Notes: generated by a model from the letters alone, not told the origin. DNA of 64,000 bases from Rufibacter roseolus (GCF_017916365.1 NZ_JAFMSU010000003.1:1319059-1383058), one strand, 5' to 3'. Numbered from the stretch's first letter, positions 1 through 8,352 are shown. A program made the numbers and translations.

Positions 1-621
1 GCCTACCGGCTGATAGAAGATGTTCCAGTTCAACCCAGACACCCCAAACAGCTCCTGTCCTTGTTGCGCGGCAATGTCACGCATAGAAAGCGTACCGGTT
101 ACCAGCAACAAGGCAATGATAGACATACCCATGGCCAGCTCGTAACTGATGTTCTGGGAAGCCGCCCGAATAGCACCTAACAAGGAGAACTTGTTGTTGG
201 AAGCCCAGCCCCCAATCATGATGCCGTACACGCCCAAAGCCACAATCCCGAACACGTACAGAATCCCGATGTTCACCTCAATGGCCTGTAAGTGAATAGC
301 TTCGCCGCCAATGATTAAGGTACCGCCAAACGGAATTACCGCGCTGGACATACAGGCCGTTAACATGGCCAGAGATGGACCGGCAATGAACAAAAACTTG
401 TTTGCGTTAGCCGGTACAAACTCCTCTTTGAAGAAGAGCTTCACGGCATCTGCCAATGGCTGCGCCAAACCAAACGGACCGGCACGGTTAGGGCCTACAC
501 GGTCCTGAATGAAGGCTGCCACTTTCCGTTCAGCGTAGGTGGAGTAAGTGGCAATCAGCAACGTAATACCGAAAACGGCAAAGATGATGAGCCCTTTGAT
601 TAATAATAAGGATAGCTCCAT
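1..621 (-). CDS. nuoH: NADH-quinone oxidoreductase subunit H (NuoH), 3' end cut by window edge
   Basis: Membrane subunit of complex I that forms, with NuoB and NuoD, the quinone-access site at the base of the peripheral arm. The frame is open from the ATG at 621 to the window edge, giving 207 codons of an expected 330-350. The early motif YAERKVAAFIQDRVGPNRAG (about residues 28-47) and the later GWASNNKFSLLGAIRAASQN are family hallmarks, and several hydrophobic helices are visible. The ATG shares one base with the nuoG stop (TAATG), so translation is probably coupled. It is the last gene of the nuo run inside the window; more nuo genes are expected to the left. Identification is secure; completeness cannot be judged. 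Confidence 0.95.
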   Translation of the reverse strand, partial: MELSLLLIKGLIIFAVFGITLLIATYSTYAERKVAAFIQDRVGPNRAGPFGLAQPLADAVKLFFKEEFVPANANKFLFIAGPSLAMLTACMSSAVIPFGGTLIIGGEAIHLQAIEVNIGILYVFGIVALGVYGIMIGGWASNNKFSLLGAIRAASQNISYELAMGMSIIALLLVTGTLSMRDIAAQQGQELFGVSGLNWNIFYQPVG

Positions 622-1625
622 TATACTTGTCTTCCTAGGTTAAAAGGAGTGGATTGTAAGTCTTCTTCGGTGGATCCTGGTAAGTTCGGAATCACGTCTA
701 CGTTCAGCACCGGTAACTCATAATGGTTAGCAGAAATCACCGAAGTGCGGGCAATCTTGCGCGGTCCTTCAATGGTCCAGTCGTTCGGGTCTTTCTTGTC
801 GAAGCGGCAGGTGTTACAGATGAACTCCTGCACCTCGTTGTACTCGTCTTTGCGGGCCGTTACGCGCAACACATCGTTACCACGCATCCACAACACTACT
901 TTACCGGAGCAAGTAGGGCAATCGCGGTGCGCATCTACCGGTTTGGTGAACCACACCCGGTTTTTGAAACGGAAGGTTTTATCAGTCAAGGCTCCTACCG
1001 GACACACATCAATGACGTTCCCAGAGAACTCGTTATCAATGATGTTTTCAACGTAGGTTCCAATCTCCGCAGCATCGCCACGGCCTAACACACCATGCAC
1101 ACGCTTCTCGGTTAACTGGTCGGCGGTGTACACGCAGCGGTAGCATAAGATGCAACGCGTCATGTGCAGTTGCACCAACGGACCGATGTCAATTTTGTCA
1201 AAAGTACGGCGCTCTTCTTCGTAACGGGTACCGGACGTTCCGTGCTCGTAGGCGAAGTTCTGCAAATCACACTCCCCGGCCTGGTCGCAGATAGGGCAAT
1301 CCAGTGGGTGGTTGATTAACAGCATCTCCACCACTCCTTTGCGGGCAGCTAGTACATCTGGGTTAGTCGTGTTTTCCACCACCATGCCGTCTTGTACCGG
1401 AGTGATACAGCTCGCTACCAATTTAGGCATCGGGCGCGGGTCTTTCGCAGAACCGGCTGCCACTTTCACCATACAGGCGCGGCATTTCCCGCCGGTTCCT
1501 TTTAAAGGGGTATAGTAGCACATGGCTGGGGGCACCACCTCGCCGCCGATTTTACGGGCTGCGTTGAGGATGGTAGTTCCTTCCTCTACCTCCACCTCTA
1601 TGCCATCAAACGTTATTTTTACCAT
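621..1625 (-). CDS. nuoG: Short NuoG: complex I iron-sulfur subunit without the molybdopterin-type domain
   Basis: Carries electrons from NuoF towards NuoB through a chain of Fe-S clusters in the peripheral arm of complex I. The 334 residues hold a 2Fe-2S ferredoxin domain (C36, C48, C51, C73), a His/Cys cluster site (H106, C110, C113, C119) and a 4Fe-4S site (C158, C161, C164, C208). A further CxxC...CxxC set follows (C236, C239, C270, C273). The large molybdopterin-oxidoreductase-like region that makes proteobacterial NuoG about 900 residues long is absent; the protein ends about 60 residues after the last cysteine pair. Short forms like this are known in Bacteroidota, so it is unlikely to be a broken gene: it has a clean stop overlapping the nuoH ATG. 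The last cysteine set differs from the classic N7 site CxxCxxxC...C, having no third cysteine in the first cluster. Confidence 0.93.
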   Translation of the reverse strand: MVKITFDGIEVEVEEGTTILNAARKIGGEVVPPAMCYYTPLKGTGGKCRACMVKVAAGSAKDPRPMPKLVASCITPVQDGMVVENTTNPDVLAARKGVVEMLLINHPLDCPICDQAGECDLQNFAYEHGTSGTRYEEERRTFDKIDIGPLVQLHMTRCILCYRCVYTADQLTEKRVHGVLGRGDAAEIGTYVENIIDNEFSGNVIDVCPVGALTDKTFRFKNRVWFTKPVDAHRDCPTCSGKVVLWMRGNDVLRVTARKDEYNEVQEFICNTCRFDKKDPNDWTIEGPRKIARTSVISANHYELPVLNVDVIPNLPGSTEEDLQSTPFNLGRQV

Positions 1626-1700
1626 GTTAAATTTATTGTTGATTGCTGGTTGTCAATTGTTCTTGACACACAGCAACAGGCTATTTATATGTATTTCTGC

Positions 1701-1737
1701 TTAGGGCCTCTTTTCAGAAAAACGGCCTCTAAACGGC
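1701..1737. repeat. Copy of the dispersed intergenic palindrome
   Basis: Imperfect inverted repeat with core GGCCTCTTTTCAGAAAAACG and a TTAGG / CTAAAC frame, 76 bases downstream of the start side of nuoG in the nuoG-nuoF gap. It belongs to the roughly 35 bp family found between genes throughout the window. Confidence 0.6.
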
Positions 1738-1778
1738 AATTGATTTTAGCTTTTAGTAAGAACCAGCTTCACGCATTT

Positions 1779-1918
1779 CGTCCCCCTTTGAAGGGGGTAG
1801 GGGGATGATTACTCGTGCTGATATTTGCATTCCCGAGAATCGTTTCCCATTCGCTTTTAGCGCTTGTTTTCGGTTCTTCTAGCTTCTTTGTCATCCCCTA
1901 CCCCCTTCAAAGGGGGAC
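1779..1918. mobile_element. MITE-like inverted-repeat element, copy 1
   Basis: Two arms of about 28-30 bases (1779-1808 and 1891-1918) are near-perfect reverse complements; the right arm lacks one G. Each arm contains a smaller palindrome, CCCCCTTTGAAGGGGG, followed by TAGGGGGATGA. The 82-base centre has no ORF. A second copy with the same arms lies at 50412-50597 in the opposite orientation, and the two centres share an inner block (ctcgtgctga...gcattcccgag). It sits in the nuoG-nuoF gap inside the nuo run without interrupting a gene. It is called MITE-like because it has terminal inverted repeats and no transposase. Whether it moves is inference. Confidence 0.65.
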
Positions 1919-1934
1919 TTACCGGGAATGTATA

Positions 1935-1969
1935 TTTCAGACCTGCTTTCTCTAAAACAGGCCTGAAAC
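1935..1969. repeat. Copy of the dispersed intergenic palindrome
   Basis: Frame TTTCAGACCTG / CAGGCCTGAAAC around a CTTTCTCTAA centre, ending seven bases before the nuoF stop side. Arms pair with one or two mismatches. Confidence 0.7.
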
Positions 1970-1975
1970 AATAAT

Positions 1976-3319
1976 TTATGCTAATACAGATTCAGCTTTG
2001 TTGAACACCGCGCCGGGAGCCGTAGCTGCCTGCGGATGTTTCACGTGCCACTCGAACTCCTCGCGGAAGTGACGAACGGCGGCGGCAACTGGCCAAGCAG
2101 CGGCATCACCCAATGGACAGATAGTATTACCTTCTATCTGCTTGGCAACACTTACCAATAGGTCGATGTCGTGCATGTGGCCGTGGCCGTGCTCAATGCG
2201 GTGCAATACTTTCTCCATCCAACCGGTTCCTTCACGGCACGGGCTGCACTGCCCGCAGGACTCGTGGTGATAGAAACGGGCCAGGGTCCAGGTATGGCGC
2301 ACGATACAAGTCTGGTCATCCATCACGAAGAACCCGCCGGAACCCAGCATGGTACCCGTGGCGAAACCTCCGTCAGAAAGCGACTCGTACGTCATTAATC
2401 TATCTTCACCGGCCGCGGTTTTCAGGATTAACTCTTTCGGTAGAATCGGAACGGAAGAACCTCCGGCAATAACTGCTTTCATGTCACGGCCTTTCCAGAT
2501 ACCACCGCAGTACTCGTCTGAGTAGATGAATTCCTCTACAGGAACACCCAACTCAATCTCGTACACGCCTGGCTTGTTGATGTTACCACCAGCAGAAATC
2601 AGTTTCGTACCGGCACTACGTCCAATACCGAATTTCGCGTACTCAGCAGCGGTGTTGGTGATAATCCACGGAACAGTAGCAATAGACTCCACGTTGTTCA
2701 CCACAGTTGGGCAGCCGTAAAGACCCCAAACCGCCGGGAAAGGAGGCTTGTTTCTTGGGTTACCACGCTTACCTTCCAGAGATTCCAACAATGCTGTTTC
2801 CTCGCCGCAGATGTACGCGCCACCACCTGGGTGCACGTGCAAGTCCAATGAATAACCGCTTCCTAAGATGTTCTCGCCCAAGAAACCGTTCGCGTAGGCT
2901 TCAGCAATGGCTTTTTCCAGAATGCGCAGCACGTACAACAACTCCCCGCGGATGTAAATATAAGAGGTACGGGCACCCAGCGCGTAGCTAGAGGTAATCA
3001 TCCCCTCAATCAACAGGTGCGGTAGTTTCTCCATCAAATACCGGTCTTTGAAAGTACCCGGCTCTGATTCATCGGCGTTGCATACTAAGTAGCGGGGCTT
3101 GCCTTCTGGTTTGGCCAAAAAGCTCCACTTCATCCCGGTAGGGAATCCGGCACCACCCCGGCCTCTTAAGCCTGAGGCTTTCACTTCTTCCACCACTTCC
3201 TCGGGGGACATGGTTTTCAAAGCTTTCTCTACGGAGGCGTAGCCGCCGTGCTTGCGGTACACGTCAAAGGTGTGAATGCCTTCAACGTTGATATGTTCAG
3301 TTAATAATTTTCTTCCCAT
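1976..3319 (-). CDS. nuoF: NADH-quinone oxidoreductase subunit F (NuoF)
   Basis: NADH-binding flavoprotein of complex I: it oxidises NADH with FMN and passes electrons to its 4Fe-4S cluster N3. The 447 residues match the family length. The FMN/NADH motif GLRGRGGAGFPTGMKW is at about 50-65, NADESEPGTFKDR at 81-93, and the cluster ligands are C355, C358, C361 (ESCGQCSPCREG) and C401 (TICPLGD). The ATG at 3319 lies inside the last codons of nuoE, a 19-base overlap that supports translational coupling. The next gene, nuoG, is 350 bases away because two short repeats and a MITE-like element occupy the gap, so nuoG and nuoH may have a separate promoter or be read through. Confidence 0.97.
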   Translation of the reverse strand: MGRKLLTEHINVEGIHTFDVYRKHGGYASVEKALKTMSPEEVVEEVKASGLRGRGGAGFPTGMKWSFLAKPEGKPRYLVCNADESEPGTFKDRYLMEKLPHLLIEGMITSSYALGARTSYIYIRGELLYVLRILEKAIAEAYANGFLGENILGSGYSLDLHVHPGGGAYICGEETALLESLEGKRGNPRNKPPFPAVWGLYGCPTVVNNVESIATVPWIITNTAAEYAKFGIGRSAGTKLISAGGNINKPGVYEIELGVPVEEFIYSDEYCGGIWKGRDMKAVIAGGSSVPILPKELILKTAAGEDRLMTYESLSDGGFATGTMLGSGGFFVMDDQTCIVRHTWTLARFYHHESCGQCSPCREGTGWMEKVLHRIEHGHGHMHDIDLLVSVAKQIEGNTICPLGDAAAWPVAAAVRHFREEFEWHVKHPQAATAPGAVFNKAESVLA

Positions 3320-3840
3320 GGTTTCCTTACGGTTAAGGCTTTCAGGTCTTCCAGCATCTGGTCAGCGCTGGCGGCATCCAAGTTCTCGTAAAATTGTTCT
3401 CTCACCTGCAACATTGGGCCCGTGCCGCAAGAGGCCAGGCATTCCACAGTTTTCAAGGTGAAGTTTCCGTCGGCAGAGGTCTCGCCTACTTTGCAGCCCA
3501 GACGGTTCTCCAAGTGCTCAATGAGTTGGTCAGAACCCCGCAGCATGCAAGGGCCCGTGCGGCATACTTCCAGCACGTGCTTGCCTACCGGCTTCAGGTT
3601 GAACATGGTATAGAAGGTGGCTACCTCGTATACTTCTATGGGTTGGATGTTCAGGATCTCGGCCACTTTATCCATTACCTCGGGGCTCACCCAGCCGCCA
3701 AACTCCGCTTGCGCGATGTGCAGGATAGGTAAAATGGCTGATTTCTGACGGTCAGCGGGATAATGGGAAAGATAGCGCCGGATTTCAGCCATGGCCCCTT
3801 CCGAGAACTGTACTTGATTTACGCTTGCTGTTTGATCCAT
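3301..3840 (-). CDS. nuoE: NADH-quinone oxidoreductase subunit E (NuoE)
   Basis: Small thioredoxin-fold subunit of the NADH dehydrogenase module, carrying the 2Fe-2S cluster N1a. With the start at 3840 it has 179 residues. Ligands are C93, C98, C134 and C138 (EVCRTGPC and ECLASCGTGP), and the family signature QPIEVYEVATFYTMF precedes them. A longer reading from 3936 adds 32 residues of no family character and runs into the end of nuoD, so the ATG giving MDQTASVNQV is preferred. It overlaps nuoF by 19 bases, and the two proteins form one functional module. Confidence 0.95.
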   Translation of the reverse strand: MDQTASVNQVQFSEGAMAEIRRYLSHYPADRQKSAILPILHIAQAEFGGWVSPEVMDKVAEILNIQPIEVYEVATFYTMFNLKPVGKHVLEVCRTGPCMLRGSDQLIEHLENRLGCKVGETSADGNFTLKTVECLASCGTGPMLQVREQFYENLDAASADQMLEDLKALTVRKPWEENY

Positions 3841-3913
3841 TTGGTCAATGGTCGGTAGTATATAAAGCTGCCTTATGGCAGGCTTGGAATAATCTGTTTC
3901 TAATAAGAATGGC

Positions 3914-5128
3914 TTAAGCGTCCAGCTCGCCGGCAATCACGTTCATGGAAGAAAGGATTACAATCGCATCTGACAATTGTGTGCCCACCACCATTTCTGG
4001 ATAGGCCTGGTAATAGATGAAGCAAGGTCTTCTGAAGTGCAAACGGTACGGCGTGCGGCCTCCGTCAGACACTAAATAGAAACCAAGCTCACCATTTCCG
4101 CCTTCCACTGAGTGATACACTTCGCCAGCTGGAGCATCAATCTCACCCATCACAATCTTGAAGTGATAGATTAAGGCTTCCATGTTGCGGTACACCTCCT
4201 GCTTTGGCGGCAGGTAAAACTCAGGCGCATCAGCGTGGAACGGACCCTCAGGAAGGTTGTCCATGGCTTGCTGGATGATGCGCAAGCTCTGCCAGATTTC
4301 CTCGTTACGAACCATGAAGCGGTCATAGGTATCGCCCTTGGTGCCTACCGGAATTTCGAAATCGAAGTCTTGGTAAGAAGAGTAAGGGTTCATGACACGC
4401 ACATCATAATCCACGCCCGCGGCCCGCAGGTTAGGACCGGTGAAGCCGTAGTTCAAGGCGCGCTCGGCGGTGATAGGTCCCACGTTCTCCACCCGGTCAA
4501 TGAAGATCCGGTTACGGTTGAACATGGTTTCAAACTCGCGAAATACCTTAGGGAAGTCACGCAGGAAATCTCTGATTTTTTGGATAGCTACCGGGGATAA
4601 ATCACGCTCCATGCCGCCTACTCTACCCATGTTGGTGGTTAAGCGGGCACCGCAGATCTCCTCATAGATTTCGTAGATTTTCTCTCTTTCTTGGAAAACG
4701 TACAAGAAACCCGTGAAGGCTCCGGTATCTACCCCCAGGATTGAGTTACAAATCAAGTGGTCGGCGATACGGGCCAACTCCATCACGATTACCCGGATGT
4801 ACTCGGCACGTTTGGGAACGGTCACGCCTAACAGCTTCTCTACCGTCATCCACCAGCCCATGTTGTTGATGGGTGAGGAGCAGTAGTTCATGCGGTCAGT
4901 GAGCGGGGTGATTTGATAGAAGTTACGTCGCTCCGCGATTTTCTCGAAGGCGCGGTGAATGTACCCAATCGTCGGCACGCCGGACACAATCTTCTCGCCA
5001 TCCATTTGCAGGATGTTCTGGAAGATACCGTGCGTGGCGGGGTGCGTAGGTCCTAAATTCAGGGTGGTGAGCTCCTGCATGTAGGAATCTGGGGTAACTA
5101 TCTGTGTATTCTGTTTGGCTAACTCCAT
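3914..5128 (-). CDS. nuoD: NADH-quinone oxidoreductase subunit D (NuoD)
   Basis: 49-kDa-type subunit related to the large subunit of NiFe hydrogenases; with NuoB it forms the quinone pocket. With the start at 5128 (MELAKQNTQI) it is 404 residues. The N-terminal signature LNLGPTHPATHG and the following YCSSPINNMGW and AGEVYHSVEGGNGELGFY segments are diagnostic. An upstream ATG at 5179 adds 17 residues (FTGQGRRRF...) that look like spacer, so it was rejected. nuoC ends 72 bases upstream and nuoE begins 73 bases downstream. nuoC and nuoD are separate here, not fused as in some proteobacteria. Confidence 0.95.
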   Translation of the reverse strand: MELAKQNTQIVTPDSYMQELTTLNLGPTHPATHGIFQNILQMDGEKIVSGVPTIGYIHRAFEKIAERRNFYQITPLTDRMNYCSSPINNMGWWMTVEKLLGVTVPKRAEYIRVIVMELARIADHLICNSILGVDTGAFTGFLYVFQEREKIYEIYEEICGARLTTNMGRVGGMERDLSPVAIQKIRDFLRDFPKVFREFETMFNRNRIFIDRVENVGPITAERALNYGFTGPNLRAAGVDYDVRVMNPYSSYQDFDFEIPVGTKGDTYDRFMVRNEEIWQSLRIIQQAMDNLPEGPFHADAPEFYLPPKQEVYRNMEALIYHFKIVMGEIDAPAGEVYHSVEGGNGELGFYLVSDGGRTPYRLHFRRPCFIYYQAYPEMVVGTQLSDAIVILSSMNVIAGELDA

Positions 5129-5200
5129 GTGGGAACTTAGTAGTAAGCAGAAACGCCGGCGGCCTTGTCCTGTGAACAAAGCCGTTGGCGCTTATAAGGT

Positions 5201-5707
5201 TTATCTTCCGAAGAAGGTATTAATCTTGTCTTCGCGGGTCTGGTCTTCCAGCGGAAACTCTTTACGCATAGGAAACGCCTCCATCTCCTCCACATTCAAA
5301 ATGCGGATAAGATTGGGGTGCCCTTCAAAGCGGATGCCGTAGAAGTCAAAGGTTTCGCGCTCCATCCAGTTGGCGGTGGCGTACAGGTTGGTAGCGGTAG
5401 GCACCACGGCATCATCCTCAGGGAAGAAGATTTTGATACGCAGCCGCACGTTGTGCACCAGGCTGTGCAGGTGGTAAATAACGCCTAATTCCTGGCCCTT
5501 GTTATCTGGGTAATGGATACCGCACATAGTGGTCAGGAACTGGAATTGCAGGAAGGCATCATCATACAAGGCTTGCAGCATTGGGATGATGTTTTCCCGG
5601 GTAGTGGTCACGGTCACAAGCCCGTAAGGCTCATGGATATCAAACAACTGGTCGCCAAATTTCTCTTGCAGCGATTGCACCAGCAGTTCGTTGGTTAGTT
5701 CGGCCAT
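5201..5707 (-). CDS. nuoC: NADH-quinone oxidoreductase subunit C (NuoC)
   Basis: 30-kDa-type subunit that stabilises the NuoB/NuoD connecting module of complex I; it carries no cofactor. The 168 residues end soon after the signature WMERETFDFYGIRFEGHPNL (about residues 114-133), which is the complex I 30 kDa pattern. Start ATG at 5707 follows the nuoB stop by three bases, so the two are co-translated. No unusual features. Confidence 0.96.
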   Translation of the reverse strand: MAELTNELLVQSLQEKFGDQLFDIHEPYGLVTVTTTRENIIPMLQALYDDAFLQFQFLTTMCGIHYPDNKGQELGVIYHLHSLVHNVRLRIKIFFPEDDAVVPTATNLYATANWMERETFDFYGIRFEGHPNLIRILNVEEMEAFPMRKEFPLEDQTREDKINTFFGR

Positions 5708-5710
5708 GCC

Positions 5711-6265
5711 TTATTTAATGTTGTAAGAAGCCAGTAATGCTTGATATTCCGGGGAGTTCCGGCGGCGGAGCGACTCGTTCTCGGCTAGGTCCTGAATGCG
5801 CATCAAGCCATCCAGAATCTGCTCAGGGCGTGGCGGGCAACCAGGCACGTACACGTCTACCGGTACAATGCGGTCAATGCCTTGCAACACGCTGTATGAG
5901 TCAAAGATACCACCGCTGGTAGCGCAGGCACCTACGGCAATCACCCAACGGGGCTCAGCCATCTGCTCGTACACCTGTTTCACCACCGGACCCATTTTCT
6001 TGGCAATGGTACCCATCACCATCAGCAAATCGGCCTGACGGGGTGAGAAGCTTGGGCGCTCAGACCCGAAACGGGAAATATCATAATGCGAGCCCATGGT
6101 AGCCATGTACTCAATACCGCAGCAGGAGGTAGCAAACGGCAACGGCCACAAAGAGTGCTTACGGGCCAGACCTACTACTTTCTCCAGGGAAGTGGCGAAA
6201 AAGCCGGTTCCTTCTACCCCTTCTGGGGCGTCTACCATGGTTAAATTGCTATTGTTATCGCTCAT
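5711..6265 (-). CDS. nuoB: NADH-quinone oxidoreductase subunit B (NuoB)
   Basis: Carries the terminal 4Fe-4S cluster N2, which reduces quinone. With the start at 6265 the protein has 184 residues; ligands are the tandem C48-C49 ([11 protein letters not shown]), C114 (GACATSGG) and C143 (PGCPPRPE). The frame stays open upstream to an ATG at 6301, but those extra 12 codons are the arm of a dispersed intergenic repeat, so they are not taken as coding. The nuoC start follows three bases after the stop. nuoA ends 103 bases upstream, and that gap holds the repeat. Confidence 0.95.
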   Translation of the reverse strand: MSDNNSNLTMVDAPEGVEGTGFFATSLEKVVGLARKHSLWPLPFATSCCGIEYMATMGSHYDISRFGSERPSFSPRQADLLMVMGTIAKKMGPVVKQVYEQMAEPRWVIAVGACATSGGIFDSYSVLQGIDRIVPVDVYVPGCPPRPEQILDGLMRIQDLAENESLRRRNSPEYQALLASYNIK

Positions 6266-6281
6266 GAGTCTTTTTCGCTTG

Positions 6282-6305
6282 GTTTCAGAAAAACAGGCCA
6301 AAAAC
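6282..6305. repeat. Right half of the dispersed intergenic palindrome
   Basis: GTTTCAGAAAAACAGGCC followed by AAAAAC matches the right half of the family; the left arm is missing or degenerate. It lies between nuoA and nuoB and creates a spurious in-frame extension of nuoB. Confidence 0.45.
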
Positions 6306-6368
6306 CGGCCTCTTTCTGAACACGTTATCGCTTGTAAAAGTTTGCCGCCTTCGCGACGATTATTGACG

Positions 6369-6752
6369 CTATTCCCACTTGAGAACGCCTTTCCGGATCA
6401 CGTAGTAGAATCCGGTCAAGAGCAATCCCATGAACATGAGCATCCAGACGAAGCCATCCAGACCCAAGGCTCTGAAATTCACGGCCCAAGGATAGAGGAA
6501 GATTACTTCCACGTCAAAAAGTACAAACAGGATGGCAATCAGGAAATATTTGATAGAAATTGGGGCACGGGCATCGCCTTTCGATTCAATACCACACTCC
6601 CAAGAGGCGTTTTTCACTGCGCTTTTGCGTTTTGGGCCAATCAGGTGGGTCACCACCATAGAGAACACCACAAAACCAAGGGCCGCCAAAAATTGAATAA
6701 CTATTGGAAGATAATCTCCCGGTAAATATTGAGCAGGGGCAGTTGTTTCCAT
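6369..6752 (-). CDS. nuoA: NADH-quinone oxidoreductase subunit A (NuoA)
   Basis: Small membrane subunit of complex I next to NuoH, part of the link between quinone site and proton channels. The 127 residues form three predicted transmembrane helices (about 15-37, 68-88 and 95-118). The family loop [19 protein letters not shown] and the helix motif [20 protein letters not shown] with its conserved acidic residues are present. It is the first gene of the nuo run, with a good promoter 20 bases upstream of the ATG, so it probably marks the operon start. Confidence 0.95.
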   Translation of the reverse strand: METTAPAQYLPGDYLPIVIQFLAALGFVVFSMVVTHLIGPKRKSAVKNASWECGIESKGDARAPISIKYFLIAILFVLFDVEVIFLYPWAVNFRALGLDGFVWMLMFMGLLLTGFYYVIRKGVLKWE

Positions 6753-6771
6753 ATTATAAAGCTATTTGGTG

Positions 6772-6802
6772 CAAAAGTAGGCACTTAAACCTAAGATTCA
6801 AA
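6772..6802 (-). promoter_or_regulatory. Promoter of the nuo operon (Bacteroidota type)
   Basis: On the minus strand a TTTG (plus positions 6799-6802) is followed after 19 bases by TACTTTTG (6772-6779). This fits the Bacteroidota primary sigma consensus TTTG-N19-TAnnTTTG. The expected start of transcription leaves a short leader before the nuoA ATG at 6752. Confidence 0.7.
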
Positions 6803-7200
6803 CTAAAAAGACGTTTGCCTTCTGGTTTGGATTTCTGTTTAAACAAACGAACAATTGTTCTAGTTATTTTGCAAAATCAACGGAACGAAATCGATGTATT
6901 TTAAAAAAAACAGAAATAATTAGGGATTCTTGTAATATTTCTTAAAATTCATACACCAATAAGAATGAGTGTTCAGAAGACACTCCCGCAAGCGGAGAAA
7001 TGCCCCTCCATTTCCCCACTTGCTAAATTTTAAGTAAGTTTTCTTCAACCGATAAATGCCCAGCTACTTTAGTTGGGCTTTTTCCGTTTAGGCGTCACCA
7101 TAAAAATTGCTTTCTGCCTACCTTTGCGCTCTGCCGGAACTTAACGGCCCAATATTTGCATTCGGCTGTTAGCCATAACCTAGATGCCTTTACCCAGAAT
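6803..7200. other. Divergent intergenic region with structured segment
   Basis: AT-rich spacer between nuoA and the secreted protein at 7201. From about 6960 to 7085 it holds several hairpins: one around GTGTTCAGAAGACAC, one pairing GCAAG with CTTGC, and a terminator-like hairpin at 7058. A TACCTTTG at 7119-7126 is a possible -7 element for the downstream gene, though no matching -33 box is visible. No convincing ORF is present. Confidence 0.4.
7058..7085 (+). terminator. Intrinsic terminator-like hairpin
   Basis: GCCCAGCTA pairs with TAGTTGGGC and is followed by a T-run (CTTTTTCC). It ends a structured intergenic segment rather than a known gene, which raises the possibility of a small RNA upstream. 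Confidence 0.5.
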
Positions 7201-7752
7201 ATGAATAAAAAATACCTGCTTACGCTGGCCTTACCCCTTTTGCTGCTGCTGGCATTCGCCCCGAAACTCAAAAAAGTGACAGTGGCCAAGAACGTGACGC
7301 TGTCTATTCCGCAGAACTTTGAGGTAATGCCAGACGATGGCATTGCGCGCGAGTACCCGGCGGCCCGCAAGCCTCTGGGCGTGTACACCAGCCCGGACGG
7401 TAACGTGGACATCAGCGTGAACCAGCGCCCCAGCACTTTCCCTGCCGACGACATCAATATCCTGCTGCCTTTCTACAAGGCCTCCATCCAGCGCATGTTC
7501 ACCGAGGTGCAGTTTCTGCGCCAGGAGAAACAAACCATTAACGGCCGCGATTTCCTGGTGTATGAGTTTGTCTCCACCATGCGCGATGAGCGCCGGAGCC
7601 GCAACATGGCGCCCGTGCGCAAGTACACGCTCATTCAGTACACGTTCCAGAAAGACCAGATGCTCATCTTCAGTTTCAACGCGCCGGTGCAACTGCAGCA
7701 GGAATGGCAGGAAACCGCCCGTGCCGTCATGGCCAGCGCCACTGTGAAATAA
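7201..7752 (+). CDS. Secreted protein of unknown function
   Basis: A 183-residue protein I do not recognise. The start at 7201 (MNKKYLLTLALPLLLLLA) gives a clear signal sequence or membrane anchor; a longer frame from 7156 adds 15 residues before it and is less likely. The mature part resembles small periplasmic proteins of the PsbP/DUF1795 kind in length and in the pattern of a lipid-like 'VTLSIPQNFEVMPDDGIARE' opening followed by beta-strands, but this is only an impression. It stands alone, followed by a perfect 36 bp palindrome and then tadA. Codon use is like its neighbours. Confidence 0.75.
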   Translation: MNKKYLLTLALPLLLLLAFAPKLKKVTVAKNVTLSIPQNFEVMPDDGIAREYPAARKPLGVYTSPDGNVDISVNQRPSTFPADDINILLPFYKASIQRMFTEVQFLRQEKQTINGRDFLVYEFVSTMRDERRSRNMAPVRKYTLIQYTFQKDQMLIFSFNAPVQLQQEWQETARAVMASATVK

Positions 7753-7790
7753 GATTTCCTGCCTTTAACCGCCGGAAAGCGGATAACTTT

Positions 7791-7826
7791 ATTTCGGGCC
7801 TGTTTTGCAGAAAACAGGCCCGAAAT
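7791..7826. repeat. Perfect copy of the dispersed intergenic palindrome
   Basis: ATTTCGGGCCTGTTTT, a GCAG loop, then AAAACAGGCCCGAAAT: a perfect 16 bp stem. It is the cleanest member of the family, 38 bases after the preceding stop codon. Confidence 0.85.
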
Positions 7827-7894
7827 GCTTTCTATACAACTAAAGAATCTGGCAGGCAGTAGAAATAGGTTGATTTTTCCTTTAACTTCATCTT

Positions 7895-8341
7895 GTGTTA
7901 AGCATCCATTCAGACGAACATTTCATGCGCGAGGCCTATAAGCAAGCGCAATACGCCCTGGAAGAGGGCGAGATTCCCATTGGCGCGGTAGTGGTGTGCC
8001 AGAACAAGATCATCGCGCGCGCCTACAACCAGACCGAGAAACTCAACGACGTAACCGCCCATGCTGAGATGCTGGCTTTCACTGCCGCCGCCAATCACCT
8101 GGGCAACAAATATTTGCACGACTGCACCCTCTACGTCACCGTGGAACCCTGCGTCATGTGCGCCGGTGCCAGCTACTGGTCACAGCTCAAACGCATTGTC
8201 TACGCCACCGCCGATGAGAAGCGCGGTTATCGCCGCACGGGCGTGAACCTGCTGCACCCCAAGACCGAACTGGTGGCCGGCATCATGGCCCACGAGTGCG
8301 CCCAATTGATGACGGACTTTTTCAGGGCGAAAAGAATTTAA
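7895..8341 (+). CDS. tadA: tRNA-specific adenosine deaminase TadA (nucleoside deaminase family)
   Basis: Zinc deaminase that converts adenosine to inosine at the wobble position of tRNA-Arg. The 148 residues carry the catalytic HAEM motif (about residues 56-59) and the zinc motif PCVMCAGA (about 85-92), which are typical of TadA and close relatives such as guanine deaminase. The only start that keeps the N-terminal helix (SDEHFMREAYKQAQYALEEG) is a GTG at 7895; an ATG at 7925 would remove it. TadA is favoured because it is normally essential and has this size. A guanine deaminase cannot be fully excluded from the motifs alone. sodA follows 78 bases later with its own promoter element. Confidence 0.85.
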   Translation: MLSIHSDEHFMREAYKQAQYALEEGEIPIGAVVVCQNKIIARAYNQTEKLNDVTAHAEMLAFTAAANHLGNKYLHDCTLYVTVEPCVMCAGASYWSQLKRIVYATADEKRGYRRTGVNLLHPKTELVAGIMAHECAQLMTDFFRAKRI

Positions 8342-8344
8342 TCT

Positions 8345-8352
8345 TAACTTTG
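8345..8352 (+). promoter_or_regulatory. Probable -7 promoter element of sodA
   Basis: TAACTTTG fits the Bacteroidota -7 consensus TAnnTTTG; a T-rich stretch (ACTTTTTC) lies at about the right distance upstream. It overlaps the tadA stop region and is 67 bases before the sodA ATG. Confidence 0.5.
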
